Shown piece after piece: positions 39,301 to 47,292 of a DNA stretch of 64,000 nucleotides. Below the pieces are notes generated by a model, which saw nothing but the letters and a program-made list of their open reading frames with translations, was not told the origin of the DNA and ran no database searches. The DNA is from Beroe forskalii (taxonomy: Eukaryota > Ctenophora > Nuda > Beroida > Beroidae), in NCBI GenBank assembly GCA_011033025.1, contig WFMF01000489.1, positions 61,486 through 125,485 on the forward strand, given 5' to 3'. Position 1 is the first letter of the stretch, and every line of letters starts with the position of its first letter. Both the position numbers and the translations under genes were made by a program.

Positions 39301-42300
39301 AATTTCACACATTGAACAATGAGCAGGATGATGGAGCCAGCATCACGATGTGGTGCATTAACCAATCAGAGAGATGGATTAGGGTCACGTGATAATCATC
39401 AACCAATCAGGGACAAGCATTGTTATGACCATCTGCAGGACAATGGGTATCGAAATCAACACTATTATACCCTCGTGCGTACAGCCACACCGTTTCCACG
39501 GACCAATCAGGGGCCAGGATTTACAGCACGTGACGGTTATTAACCAATGAGGGGACGAGGTGAGATGGTGAACAGCGGGACAAAGACAGAGAACACATTG
39601 CCTTGGGTATACTAGGGCTTACAGTGCACCTTGCACACTGGTGTACAGCTAGTGGATTGTTAGAAGTTGCGAACACAAACAGACGGCAAAACGTCATCAA
39701 TTCCCCATTCTAAACCCTGATAATGACGTCATTATCAACCTCTTATTACTCACCCACCACATGATAATTACTCTTGTGTCATTGTACTAAGCGGTGTGGA
39801 TCTGAGGGAAATGACTATAATTTTGAAAGTGAGAGACCGATTACCATCGGATGATAATAAGGGGCATTATATGAGACACTTTCCCTCAATCTGTGGTACC
39901 AAACTATCACGTTGAAAAGATTAGCATCTGGTGGGATTATGATGCACCTTCCATATTTCACCAAACCAACGATCAAGATATTTCTTTTCTGGACATAATT
40001 CATGATAATAGGGCATGATAGGAGGTTTTTTGGGTCAAATATGTGTGTTTTGACTCTCTTGAAAATTTAGGAGAGTTAAAAACAACCCCAATACGTCATA
40101 AGGAAAGTTTAACACTATCAATAACAATAGCTTATTCTAAAATATGAAATACAGTGACGTAATACTCATTCGATGATCACATGTAACCAGTTGTAATCCA
40201 TGATGAAATGCAATGATATGGGTGGTTTTCATATTTGTAAATATATGTGCGATCACTGGCAATATGTTAAGGAGTGGTTCAATTATATTAGGTAACATTA
40301 AAACGTTACCATGGTAATTGGTACGTTATTTAAACAAGTGATCATAACGTCATGTCATTCTCATTACATTCTGACGACAGAACAGCATTTTAAACAAATC
40401 CGGAGGTCCCATTCTGACAGCAGAGAGTGATACCATTATCGCGGTTTTAAATAACAGTGGGTTTTAATCATCTTAAAAATGATAGTTCCAATCTGCTAAA
40501 AGGTGGAGCCGCAATAGCTCTTATAAAATATTCTAAATTAAATGTCCCATAGCATCATTATTTTAGTTATGAGGGCAAAAACTGTGGTGAAATCCATGAC
40601 GTTAGGCATGAGAAACTTTGTTAGGTGAAACATTTTAAAAGTTTGCAGTTACCAGGGGACCATTTTCTTACAATTTTAAAGTTTTTTTGTGGAGAAAAGT
40701 GGACTTTGACATATGCTATTGAATATGCAAATGAGTTTAAGGAACATTATGCATGTTAATTGCTATCCAACGTTAGTTTAGAAAATATTAACTTTGCCCG
40801 TGAAAGTGTTCCAGAAAACTCCTGTGTTTGAATAATGATGCAAACTCTAACTCAATCTCTCTCTCTCTCTCTCTCTCTTAAAGTTAAGTTTTAATCAAAC
40901 ACGTAGCTTTTGTCTTCATTTCCATTCATTCATAGAAAATTAATCTCCATAGCCTAACAAGACAATACTATTAACACTAGCACACACTGACACACTAGCC
41001 CAGAAAACACCAACTTCCCAACACTTCCCAATGTAATATTTAACTCAATAATAACCTCCAATTATTTATTAACAATAAGACAGTCAAATTGTCACGTTGC
41101 TTTAAATTCATCACAAAGACCTGTTCCGTACATATTAATCTAGTGAGATATCCATTGTAGTGTGTATAATAACACAGTCAATATATAACAGGGGTTGCGC
41201 TGAACGATCGGTAGAAGGTTGTTATGTCATAATCATGTTTCAGAATGGTAAATTGTTGACTTAAATCTTTTGATTGATGAGACACATGTATAGTAGTTTC
41301 ACAGGATGGAAGGAGTCGGTTGGTCGGTGTTAATAATCTCTATTGACACAGACCCAATTGGTATATAAGAATTACGATTGGAACACTCCTAGCTGCAGAG
41401 GTATAATGCCTCCTCAGGAGATAACAAATGAATGTACCTTGCCGGTGTCTACTGGGTAGCAGGGAATGGTGCCAGGAATTAATTGGGGCTATTCCCACAA
41501 TGCAGTGTCTGTGAGTAGAGGTGTAGAGGGATCATTAATAGACAATGGGTACCAACTACCAAGCTACCAAGCAATATACAAAGTATGTCAAGATGGATAT
41601 ATGCCAAGCAGTGTCAATGTCAAGGTCAAGGTCGGGGAATGATGAAGGGTAGATATTATCGTCAGAATTCATCATTCTGAGCCGTGAAAATGACGAAACT
41701 TTCGGCAGTCTGTTATTCGTACATTCTTCTAAAAGTGGGGCAATTTAAAAGTGAATTAAGCTTTTTATTCTGATGACCGAATAATTATATAGTTGCCATG
41801 ACAAACTACTGAGAAACTCTGGTTCAGTGCCTTTGGACCGTGGTATATAATTTGATTGAAATGACCCCAGTATAACACACATCATAATATTGTCTACTGA
41901 CGTCAAATTTACACATAATGAGTCTGATAGTATACCCGTGCAACTACCATTGACTTGCGTCTTTAATTCTGAATTAAGTTTCGCTTATCTTATTGGTACA
42001 GCTACCAAATTATAGAAGTCTAACTTAATATCTTAACAATCCTCCCCCTTCAATCTGAACAGTATCTGATGTAAAACAGTATCTGATGGAAAATGGAACA
42101 CATTCAAATAATGAATCAGATGGAACTTCAACTTCCCTCAGAAATCCAGACAAATAAATATTTGATCCTAGGTAAAATCCTGTCTCAGCATCACTTCCCA
42201 ACCTAGAACTTTGATTTTCTCGAAAAGAATATTTAGGTGCTGTAAACGGAATTCCCGAAGGCGTAAAGTGGCTGGATAAATTCGGCTGACAGTGGCTAGT

Positions 42301-45300
42301 CTTATAATTATAATTATTGGGTATATTATGGGGAAATTCCTACAAATATAATAGCCAAGTAAACATTCAGTGACGGGCCTTTATTAACACTAAACTTGCT
42401 GTTGTCATGGTAACCAGGATACATATAATAAAATCAATATATTCTCTACTACGATAAGATCAAGATAATTTGACCAATCACAGCCGGTTATTTGGGTCAC
42501 GTGAATCGAACCGCCACTCATAATTCAAGCAGTCATTTGTCAAGTCTTAAGTTGGAGCGGCAATAATGTGTAGGAGAGTCGAGTGCTTTCAAAATAGGCA
42601 TAATAAAAGGGCTGGTACTCTCTGTGAAATAGCCCGCGCCCGAAAAGCAGATGCTCAAAGTGACGTAATGGTCAGGGTTTAGAGTAGTGAATTGATTACG
42701 TGTGCCCGCCTAATTTCCAAGGGCCACACATAGTTTTACATCCATAGCTTGAGTCTAGTTCCATCAAAAGAGGAGAAATTAAATCCCGGAATTTGTAAGG
42801 AATTTACAGACAAATTTACATTCTGGAATGGGGATCTGAACTCGGGAAGCAAGTCGAGTATTTTGCGCCATGTAAATTCTATTTTAATTTTCATCTGCTC
42901 CACCAAGACGAATGAAATGCGGTAAACTTTGCCGACGACGCCCGATATCTCGACAAATTTACAAAATTCATTACAATTAAAGTCACAAGTTTTTATGGTA
43001 ATTTCAGGGTGCGTGGGAGTTCATGTATGCTGGAGATAACACAAAGACAGTGAAAACATCTCTCCAATTTCCGACTGTAAAATCAGTTGCAGATCTTGGA
43101 AAAAGGCCGCTCTGGGTGATCAATCCATCATGTTGATAAAAGATGATTGCGTCGCATTCATCGTGAAATTTTGCTACGGACATCTTATTTAAAATATATC
43201 TGAAGATTGGTTTTTGGGAATTGCTCGGAACGGAAGAAACAATTCATTTAACTAGATTAAAATTAACCTTCCACGGAGGGTTACGAGTTGATTGACGATT
43301 GTAAATTTTAGTATTTCTTCTTGGTAACTGGTGCCTCCAATTGAATTTCATCGTTAAATTCAAGTCATTTCCATTGACATTAGGTTGTTGAGATGACGAA
43401 GTTTTCATTGTTTAAAAAGCCACAATAATGACGCCAGACAACGTATTTTTGAGGCTGAATTGTAAATCCTCATTGACAAGAGCAAATGAATTGCAGAACC
43501 ATTATGCCGTTAAAACAAATGAATTGATGGTAATTTGTAAACGGCATGTTTTAATGTGAGGTGTGAGTTATTTGTTGGGTTAATTCAGTCTAGAAGAGGG
43601 CGGATTGGAATTAAACATATATTTAATCGGGGAAAAGAGACACGATTTAATAAAACTTCAGGATTTCTAAGGAATATTTTCCATCGTAAACTGTCGGTGT
43701 TTCCAATGATTGGTGTTGCCATAGCAACGGATATTTACCAGGTACTGTGTTTTATACTGTGTTATAAGTCCACGTGGAGTTTAATTCATGGTAAACGTGT
43801 ACGTGACAAGGACGCTTAGCTCAGACAAGCCGGCTGTTACAAAATAACACGATCTTCCTTACAGATTTGTGCTGATAACGGCTGAGCAGCGGGACACTGG
43901 TTGATTCAAGGGAGTTTCGCTTCACCTCAAAGACTGAGTATACTTTGCACATAAATTAAACTAGGCTTTAACGCATTTTCAAAATTATTTGGTAATACGA
44001 TGCTTAGTCTCTGTAGCTCATCTTAAACTATCTTTGACTTGCTCGTTATAACGAAGAGGAAGATTATTCTAGGCACCAGGTTTGTGAGTTTAAAGACCTT
44101 ATAACCATATTAATGGCGGCATTGGGGTAATCAAAATTAACCCTTTTACCTACCCTAGATCCGTAATCATCTCGCTTCTCATCAGAAGAATTTTTCTCAA
44201 CGAAAAAACGCTTTTTCTGCAGTTTTTTGTGCACATAAAATGTCCAACTTATATCCTTCCAAGTCGAAGAAAAATGTTTCACATAATTGAAAAGTGAAAG
44301 GGTGTATAATAATTATCACAATACTTGACACACACTTTATGTAGCCTTTATATCTGAATTCAGTACGTCTATAACCCACATAATACGGATAAGTATATAG
44401 TAATGTATTGTAATGTGCACATCAGCTGAATTTACTGGGTTTATAATGCATGCATCATATAATCATACAAAATATATATTACCAGTTTCCATGGCAACCA
44501 CAGGAGAAATCAGCAGACCTCCTTCTCCTCCGTTTTTATGCCCATCATTTTGCGTTATAATTGCTTTCACAATAAGTCAGTTTAACTGGGAATACGGAAG
44601 GGAAGTCACGTTTAGTAGAAAGATACACCAGTACATGGAGAATAGCAGGTTTAACGTCGCCAACGCACTATTATAAGGCATGATAATGACATCATGGCAG
44701 GATGCCAGTGGGATAGTTTTAAGGGGTCCGTCTAGAAAAAAGCTGTGGAGTTAGTGAAGTCTGGATATATGTGAACAGTGAATTTGTAACTTTTAAATGA
44801 TTGAGGAGTGAAGACAAACGTGTAGTAGACACAATTACATGTGGCCGGTTTATCATTTATACCAAGTTTTGGGATGTCCGACTATGCGAAGGAATGAAGT
44901 TGAAAATGCTGAAACTTTAACAAACCAACATAATATCCATTCCTTGCAACAAAGAATGTTGCTTAGCTTTCCAAATGGATGACCGCACTGTTCACCACTA
45001 GCTTCTATTCGAACCCCATTATTTCAATGAACAGTAGTTTCGCTTCATATGTACACCATCATTACAATTTCTTTCAGACACAACAGCACCTTGATAATAT
45101 AACCACAAAATGGTCACATGACCTTCTGTCTCTGGTCACATGACTATGTGACTCTGGTCACATGACCATCTGACTCTCTGACTCTGGTCACATGACAGTG
45201 CTGTTAATTTGCCATAGCCGGGAGCAAACACACTCAGCCTACCATTAGACCCTATATGGACACTTGTAGTAGTTGCAATCCCAAATGAAATGCAAGCAGG

Positions 45301-47292
45301 TACGAAGGTTAAAGATCTAGTCTGTGAGCCATTATCTAGAGAGCAGGATGGGAAGGATGAAAATTGAAAAAGTGTTAAAAATGAAGAATCTGCCTTAAAG
45401 TGCGTCTTGAATCTTCACTGAGCAAATTAAAATAGTTGATGAAGGTAATAACTTCAGGTACCTAATCCTAATTTCACAAGATTTTGCCATGGGCTGTAAT
45501 TGCAAAAAACATTCTTCCAGGATGATTGGTGCCTAGGGATTTTGGGAGCTAAACCAGTTTGAGTGTTTGACCAGAATGATACTGACCAATCGGTAGTCGC
45601 CATCATTCTATTTCCCGGAAGTTATTTATCCGATCCCTTCAGAACATTTTGTATACTAGTCAGAAGTCATGTATAAACAATCAGATACATGACCCGAAAC
45701 ACTAGATGGGATCACAGTCCATTATCATAGCATTGTGTAACGTGTATTTGACGGCTTTCAAGCAAATACACGCCATTAACCTGGTGTAAAGTATCCTTTA
45801 ATTTGATTTACCCGCTCCTCAGATTAGATGAGCTGATCACGTGATATCGTAACTGCCTTCTGATTGGACAATGGGAGCTAGACCGAGACCGCATTGGTCG
45901 GGGAGGGAGTTTTGTATGTCAGATTCTTATGTAAACAATGTTGGCGAGTGTACAACATAATATAATTATATGTATATTACCGAGAGTCAAGTTTGGTGTC
46001 TAAAATATTTCTGAAATAATATAACAGACATGATTCATATTCATCTTGCATACATAATATGAATATTTTGCTGTCTGTTTTAACTTTTAACTCCAATATG
46101 AATGACTGAATGATGAGATCAATTAACTTTTATTACAGCCATTATCAAAGGAATGTGGCAGGTAAATGAAGTGATATCTTGCGCAGCTAAAGTGGATATT
46201 TTTAGCGCTTATCATTGCAGGGTAAGATGAAATTATGATTTTCCATGAGCATGCATTTATAGCAAAATTTTTGCCAAATTTATCTGTTTCCCGTCTGACA
46301 AGAGAAAACTGACTTATTATTTGTGAATAATTGTTATTGTGACCTGATAATGACTCACATGAACTTACAGATGATTTCACACGGATGACTATGATGATGA
46401 CAGGCATACTTTTAACATTGCATACGAAAAACATAACAAAAACACGGACATTGGCCAAAAGCCAGTAATTAGTCTAGAAACATGATATAGTGAGAAGTTT
46501 GTAGAAATCAAAACCTGGTAAGATAAGGAGCAACTACTGTAAACATGACAAACTGACAAAACTCACCAATCGTCGATCTTTGCTGATCTTCTTGAAGCAT
46601 CTGTTCATAGAGAGGTTCTGTCGCACCGTGTTCTTCCAGCGCCTATCACACAACTGATAATACGGATACCGACCCAAAATCCAATCATAAATGTCCTTAA
46701 CTGTAACCTTCTTAGCAGGGGAATCCTCAATTGCCATGAAAATAAGAGTAGCGAAAGAGTAGGGTGGTTTGCTGAACTTCGTTCTCAGAGTTTTCTTGTG
46801 CGGCTGACATTTGTTCGTTAGTTTGTACGGGTGGCTTCTGAGCGGTGCATTTCTTTGGGGAGGTGCAGGGGATCCAGGCTCTTGTTTGATAAATCGTCCG
46901 TGTATCTTAACAGCCCGGATTTTCTTGGTTGGAATGAGATTTCTGACTTCATCAAACCGAGGTTTGAGTTTGAAGCTGCTGGTCATGGAAGAGAACCTGG
47001 CGTTGCTGGCTGCAGCTCGGGAGTTCATCCGGGGCGGTGGCGGAGGTTTGGAGACGACAGGTCGACCACACACATTGTGCAGCAGGTTAGGAGACACTAG
47101 CCAGCTTAGAGGCTGCAGATCATCGTCAGTCTTCGAAAGGAGGCTGAGTGGTTTGTTCGGGGGGTGGGGGACGGGGGCAGGTTTGCTGGGGCGTTTACTG
47201 GGCGAATACAGGGCACCGGGAAAACTTCGTGATAAATCTGCACCAAGAAGTTTGTTGGGCAAATCACTCTTCTTGATTGTCATATCATCCAT
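18160..47292 (-). CDS. FoxN2/3: FoxN2/3-like forkhead transcription factor, six exons
   Basis: On the - strand the coding exons are 47292-46567, 24249-24153, 22966-22877, 21067-20963, 18964-18910 and 18355-18160. Together they give 1269 bases (422 aa), and every GT/AG junction keeps phase. The N-terminal [16 protein letters not shown] matches the conserved motif ahead of the FoxN2/3 forkhead domain. The forkhead (from residue 175, [20 protein letters not shown]) is split by intron 1 and resumes with [20 protein letters not shown], like the GKGSLWCIDPEYRQNL block of vertebrate FOXN2/3. A Ser/Pro-rich segment and [12 protein letters not shown] follow. FoxN2/3 proteins are nuclear, largely repressive regulators. 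Oddities: the usual recognition-helix His is Gln (VRQNLS), and intron 1 is 22.3 kb. Paralogue identity is inferred. Confidence 0.9.
18910..18964 (-). CDS. FoxN2/3: FoxN2/3 exon 5
   Basis: A 55-base exon, TTATTTCAG acceptor and GTATAT donor, encoding [17 protein letters not shown]. It is too short for ORF finding and was recovered from splice-site phase with exons 4 and 6. It is low-complexity Ser/Thr/Asn linker sequence. Confidence 0.8.
18965..20962. other. FoxN2/3 intron 4
   Basis: No exon is seen. It contains dispersed CRE-unit copies at 19444 and 19973 (both forward) and an X-box-like CCATGGAAAC near 20090. It also has a near-perfect GC-rich dyad around 20790-20830 (CACCGCGCGAAACCGCC / GGACTCCGCGCAGAGTCAAC), which is not otherwise explained. 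Confidence 0.5.
20963..21067 (-). CDS. FoxN2/3: FoxN2/3 exon 4
   Basis: A 105-base exon with a TGTTTCAG acceptor and GTGAGT donor. It encodes [17 protein letters not shown] and [10 protein letters not shown]. The acidic-alanine helix [12 protein letters not shown] joins in frame with KKS from exon 3. This is the most conserved-looking part of the C-terminal half. Confidence 0.85.
21732..21777 (+). promoter_or_regulatory. CCAAT / E-box / CCAAT module (copy 3)
   Basis: ATTGG at 21732-21736, CACGTG at 21749-21754 (12 bp later), ATTGG at 21773-21777 (18 bp later). It lies in FoxN2/3 intron 3, about 220 bp from a dispersed CRE unit at 21508. Confidence 0.45.
21840..21945. repeat. TATACA-type short tandem repeat
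   Basis: ACAATGTACATAGATATACA occurs twice with about 40-bp spacing, flanked by further ACTATACATT phrases. It is a local AT-rich minisatellite within FoxN2/3 intron 3. Confidence 0.6.
22560..22935. repeat. Exon-derived triplication in a CAGA microsatellite
   Basis: The 3' 55 bases of FoxN2/3 exon 3 plus its GTGAGT donor occur three times: the genuine exon end (22871-22932) and two near-identical 62-bp copies (22774-22835 and 22644-22705). All are separated by (CAGA)n microsatellite DNA. The copies differ from the exon by one or two bases. Each carries an intact splice donor, so intron 3 starts with two decoy donors 97 and 227 bases downstream. Both distances would shift the frame if used. 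Confidence 0.85.
22877..22966 (-). CDS. FoxN2/3: FoxN2/3 exon 3
   Basis: A 90-base exon, ATTTCAG acceptor and GTGAGT donor. It encodes [19 protein letters not shown] and [10 protein letters not shown], a Ser/Thr-Pro-rich region like that after the forkhead in FoxN2/3 proteins. Its 3' half has been duplicated into the intron (see the 22560-22935 entry). Confidence 0.9.
24153..24249 (-). CDS. FoxN2/3: FoxN2/3 exon 2 (forkhead C-terminal part)
   Basis: A 97-base exon, TTTCAG acceptor and GTGGGT donor. It encodes [20 protein letters not shown] and [11 protein letters not shown], the wing-2 side of the forkhead domain. It joins exon 1 in phase 0 after DRRL. The intron is inside the DNA-binding domain. 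Confidence 0.92.
24656..24889. mobile_element. Short element ended by inverted CRE units (MITE candidate)
   Basis: 234 bp between a forward unit (TGACGTCATCATAATAAC) and a reverse unit (AACCATGATAATGACGTCA). The inverted similarity extends some 45 bp inward (CGAGTTGATGACGT against CACAACAACTCACC). It contains an X-box-like CGTAACCGTGGCAAC at about 24795. It is the smallest facing pair in the window and the best candidate for a complete terminal-inverted-repeat mini-element. I found no target-site duplication. Confidence 0.5.
27018..27223 (-). promoter_or_regulatory. CRE + X-box + CCAAT / E-box / CCAAT cluster (copy 4)
   Basis: In order: TGATAATGACGTCA ending at 27025; GTTGTCATGGTAAC at 27083-27096 (X-box-like); CCAAT at 27178-27182; CACGTG at 27202-27207 (19 bp later); CCAAT at 27219-27223 (11 bp later). 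A third CCAAT lies near 27250. The right arm keeps the same CCAAT module at 58158-58203. The sites match NF-Y, RFX, CREB/ATF and USF/TFE consensus words; binding is not shown. Confidence 0.5.
28590..28723 (-). promoter_or_regulatory. CCAAT / E-box plus X-box-like cluster
   Basis: CCAAT at 28590-28594 and 28622-28626, CACGTG at 28647-28652 (20 bp after the second CCAAT), and an X-box-like GTTGTCATGGAAAC at 28710-28723. The second flanking CCAAT expected 11 bp after CACGTG is absent. Confidence 0.4.
29385..29420. repeat. (TCAA)n microsatellite
   Basis: CAATCAGTCAATCAGTCAATCAATCAATCAAT. A shorter version lies at the matching place in the right arm near 55990. Confidence 0.8.
32125..32412 (+). 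promoter_or_regulatory. CRE + X-box + CCAAT / E-box / CCAAT cluster (copy 5)
   Basis: TGACGTCATTATC at 32125; GTTACCATGGCAAC at 32279-32292 (full X-box palindrome); ATTGG at 32367-32371; CACGTG at 32383-32388 (11 bp); ATTGG at 32408-32412 (19 bp). The right-arm copy near 52995-53050 keeps the same 19/11 spacing. Further CACGTG sites follow at about 32600-32650. Confidence 0.5.
33525..33766 (+). pseudogene. MULE transposase N-terminal remnant (FLYWCH zinc finger)
   Basis: Starts [18 protein letters not shown]. The FLYWCH pattern is clear: [18 protein letters not shown], then CRARITT, then EHSNHD. FLYWCH fingers are a common DNA-binding module of animal MULE transposases. The ORF is interrupted by the inserted LINE-like segment at TCATACAT (about 33758), after which the transposase sequence resumes in a different frame at about 35008. 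Confidence 0.8.
33768..35007 (+). mobile_element. LINE-derived insert carrying only ORF1
   Basis: The segment lies between two TCATACAT words and ends with a strong hairpin (AACCCCCACGGGGGTTTTT) followed by (TCAA)n. A 3' hairpin plus simple repeat is typical of non-LTR retrotransposons of the CR1/L2 group. It encodes one ORF1-like protein but no endonuclease or reverse transcriptase. It is a non-autonomous copy, either deleted or HAL1-like (ORF1 only), sitting within the MULE. Confidence 0.65.
33871..34716 (+). CDS. LINE ORF1-like RNA-binding protein, 281 aa
   Basis: Coiled-coil N-terminal half ([20 protein letters not shown], then a long Lys/Glu heptad region). After that come the [10 protein letters not shown] motif and an RRM-like domain ([53 protein letters not shown]). 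This layout is that of L1-type ORF1 proteins, which trimerise through the coiled coil and bind element RNA. It is an open frame of full length for the family. No ORF2 follows. The most likely status is a mobile-element protein, not a host gene. Confidence 0.75.
   Translation: MYNKEYSMHSVLEMERDLEKSLQEIMKVKQLGELSQTVLKQANKDTVIKLVNVLTSSLKRSGELLRAAGADIDQLQADQIKLQKDLLAEKEESVQSKDKELKEMKKTVTKEMKSWADVVSKNAEITPSVIKEAVKSAVEEDRGEEDRSHNVMVYGLEEKDRGNEQNLQLRTLLKELDSCIDLDKVTYARIGAVKEGSVRPVRVTFEKKDFVPWVLSRSRVLKDSDQFPSVFLGPDRSVEERQAHRKLVEEMKKKRLEIPDRVFFIRQGSVCSKPRHTDDQD
35008..35386 (+). pseudogene. MULE transposase C-terminal remnant
   Basis: [20 protein letters not shown] continues the linker that follows the FLYWCH finger. 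The sequence then jumps straight to [36 protein letters not shown] and [19 protein letters not shown], the conserved tail of FLYWCH/MULE transposases. About 350-400 residues holding the DDE catalytic core are missing between these parts. Confidence 0.8.
36258..37442. mobile_element. Element ended by inverted CRE units, cut by the duplication breakpoint
   Basis: Left end GTGACGTCATTATCATGG with TTTAAAATGCTGAG; right end TTCACCATTCTAAACCATG then ATAATGACATCA. The ends are inverted with respect to each other over about 45 bp. It contains the CCAAT/E-box/CCAAT module at 36921-36965. The inner breakpoint of the large inverted repeat (37046) falls inside it, so the right arm keeps only one end (near 51775). 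Confidence 0.45.
36921..36965 (+). promoter_or_regulatory. CCAAT / E-box / CCAAT module (copy 6)
   Basis: ATTGG at 36921-36925, CACGTG at 36937-36942 (11 bp), ATTGG at 36961-36965 (18 bp). In the right-arm copy (about 51063-51108) both CCAAT boxes survive, but CACGTG has changed to CATGTT-type sequence. Confidence 0.5.
39219..39249. repeat. (CCT)n microsatellite
   Basis: About ten CCT/CTC triplets in a row. Confidence 0.9.
39362..39407 (-). promoter_or_regulatory. CCAAT / E-box / CCAAT module (copy 7)
   Basis: CCAAT at 39362-39366, CACGTG at 39386-39391 (19 bp), CCAAT at 39403-39407 (11 bp). It has exactly the spacing of copies 4, 5 and 8, with unrelated bases between the boxes. Confidence 0.55.
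39503..39548 (-). promoter_or_regulatory. CCAAT / E-box / CCAAT module (copy 8)
   Basis: CCAAT at 39503-39507, CACGTG at 39527-39532 (19 bp), CCAAT at 39544-39548 (11 bp). It lies 141 bp from copy 7, in the same orientation. Confidence 0.55.
40855..40879. repeat. (CT)n microsatellite
   Basis: About twelve CT dinucleotides in FoxN2/3 intron 1. Confidence 0.9.
42401..42503 (-). promoter_or_regulatory. X-box plus CCAAT / E-box (half module, copy 9)
   Basis: X-box-like GTTGTCATGGTAAC at 42401-42414, CCAAT at 42474-42478, CACGTG at 42498-42503 (19 bp). The second CCAAT, expected 11 bp further on, is absent. A CRE-unit copy (TGACGTAATGG) follows at 42661. Confidence 0.45.
45110..45200. repeat. 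Tandem GTCACATGAC E-box repeat
   Basis: GGTCACATGAC occurs four times within about 90 bases, joined by CTCTG/TGACT-rich linkers, with roughly 24-bp steps. GTCACATGAC is the palindromic M-box/CLEAR-type E-box recognised by MITF/TFE family factors. The run lies 1.4-2.2 kb 3' of FoxN2/3 exon 1, inside intron 1. Confidence 0.65.
45838..45895 (+). promoter_or_regulatory. E-box / CCAAT half module (copy 12)
   Basis: CACGTG at 45838-45843 (within TGATCACGTGATA), ATTGG at 45863-45867 exactly 19 bp later, and a further ATTGG near 45891. The position where the 11-bp-spaced CCAAT should be reads GATTA. Confidence 0.4.
46567..47292 (-). CDS. FoxN2/3: FoxN2/3 exon 1 (N-terminus and most of the forkhead)
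   Basis: 726 bases, 242 codons, from ATG at 47292 ([20 protein letters not shown]) to a GTGAGT donor after DRRL. A Pro-rich stretch ([11 protein letters not shown]) and a SUMO-like site (FIKQEPGS) precede the forkhead. Helix 3 reads [17 protein letters not shown]. An in-frame TTG at 47295 precedes the ATG but is not a likely start. The 5' UTR and promoter must lie in the interval shared with VPS13B. Confidence 0.93.

Larger units (their letters stand above)
39117..39731. mobile_element. Element ended by inverted CRE units, holding two modules
   Basis: 615 bp. Left end GGTCATTATCATGATTTAAA with ACGAATTGATGACGT; right end ACGTCATCAATTCCCCATTC with CTGATAATGACGTCA. The inside holds two CCAAT/CACGTG/CCAAT modules and a (CCT)n tract. 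Inverted ends suggest a TIR element, but I found no convincing target duplication. Confidence 0.5.
24250..46566 (-). other. FoxN2/3 intron 1 (22.3 kb)
   Basis: An exceptionally long intron next to 0.6-2 kb introns in the rest of the gene. It contains the entire visible left arm of the large inverted repeat, a MULE with a LINE-like insertion, and most dispersed CRE units, X-boxes and CCAAT/E-box modules. I found no exon of another gene in it. Confidence 0.75.
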
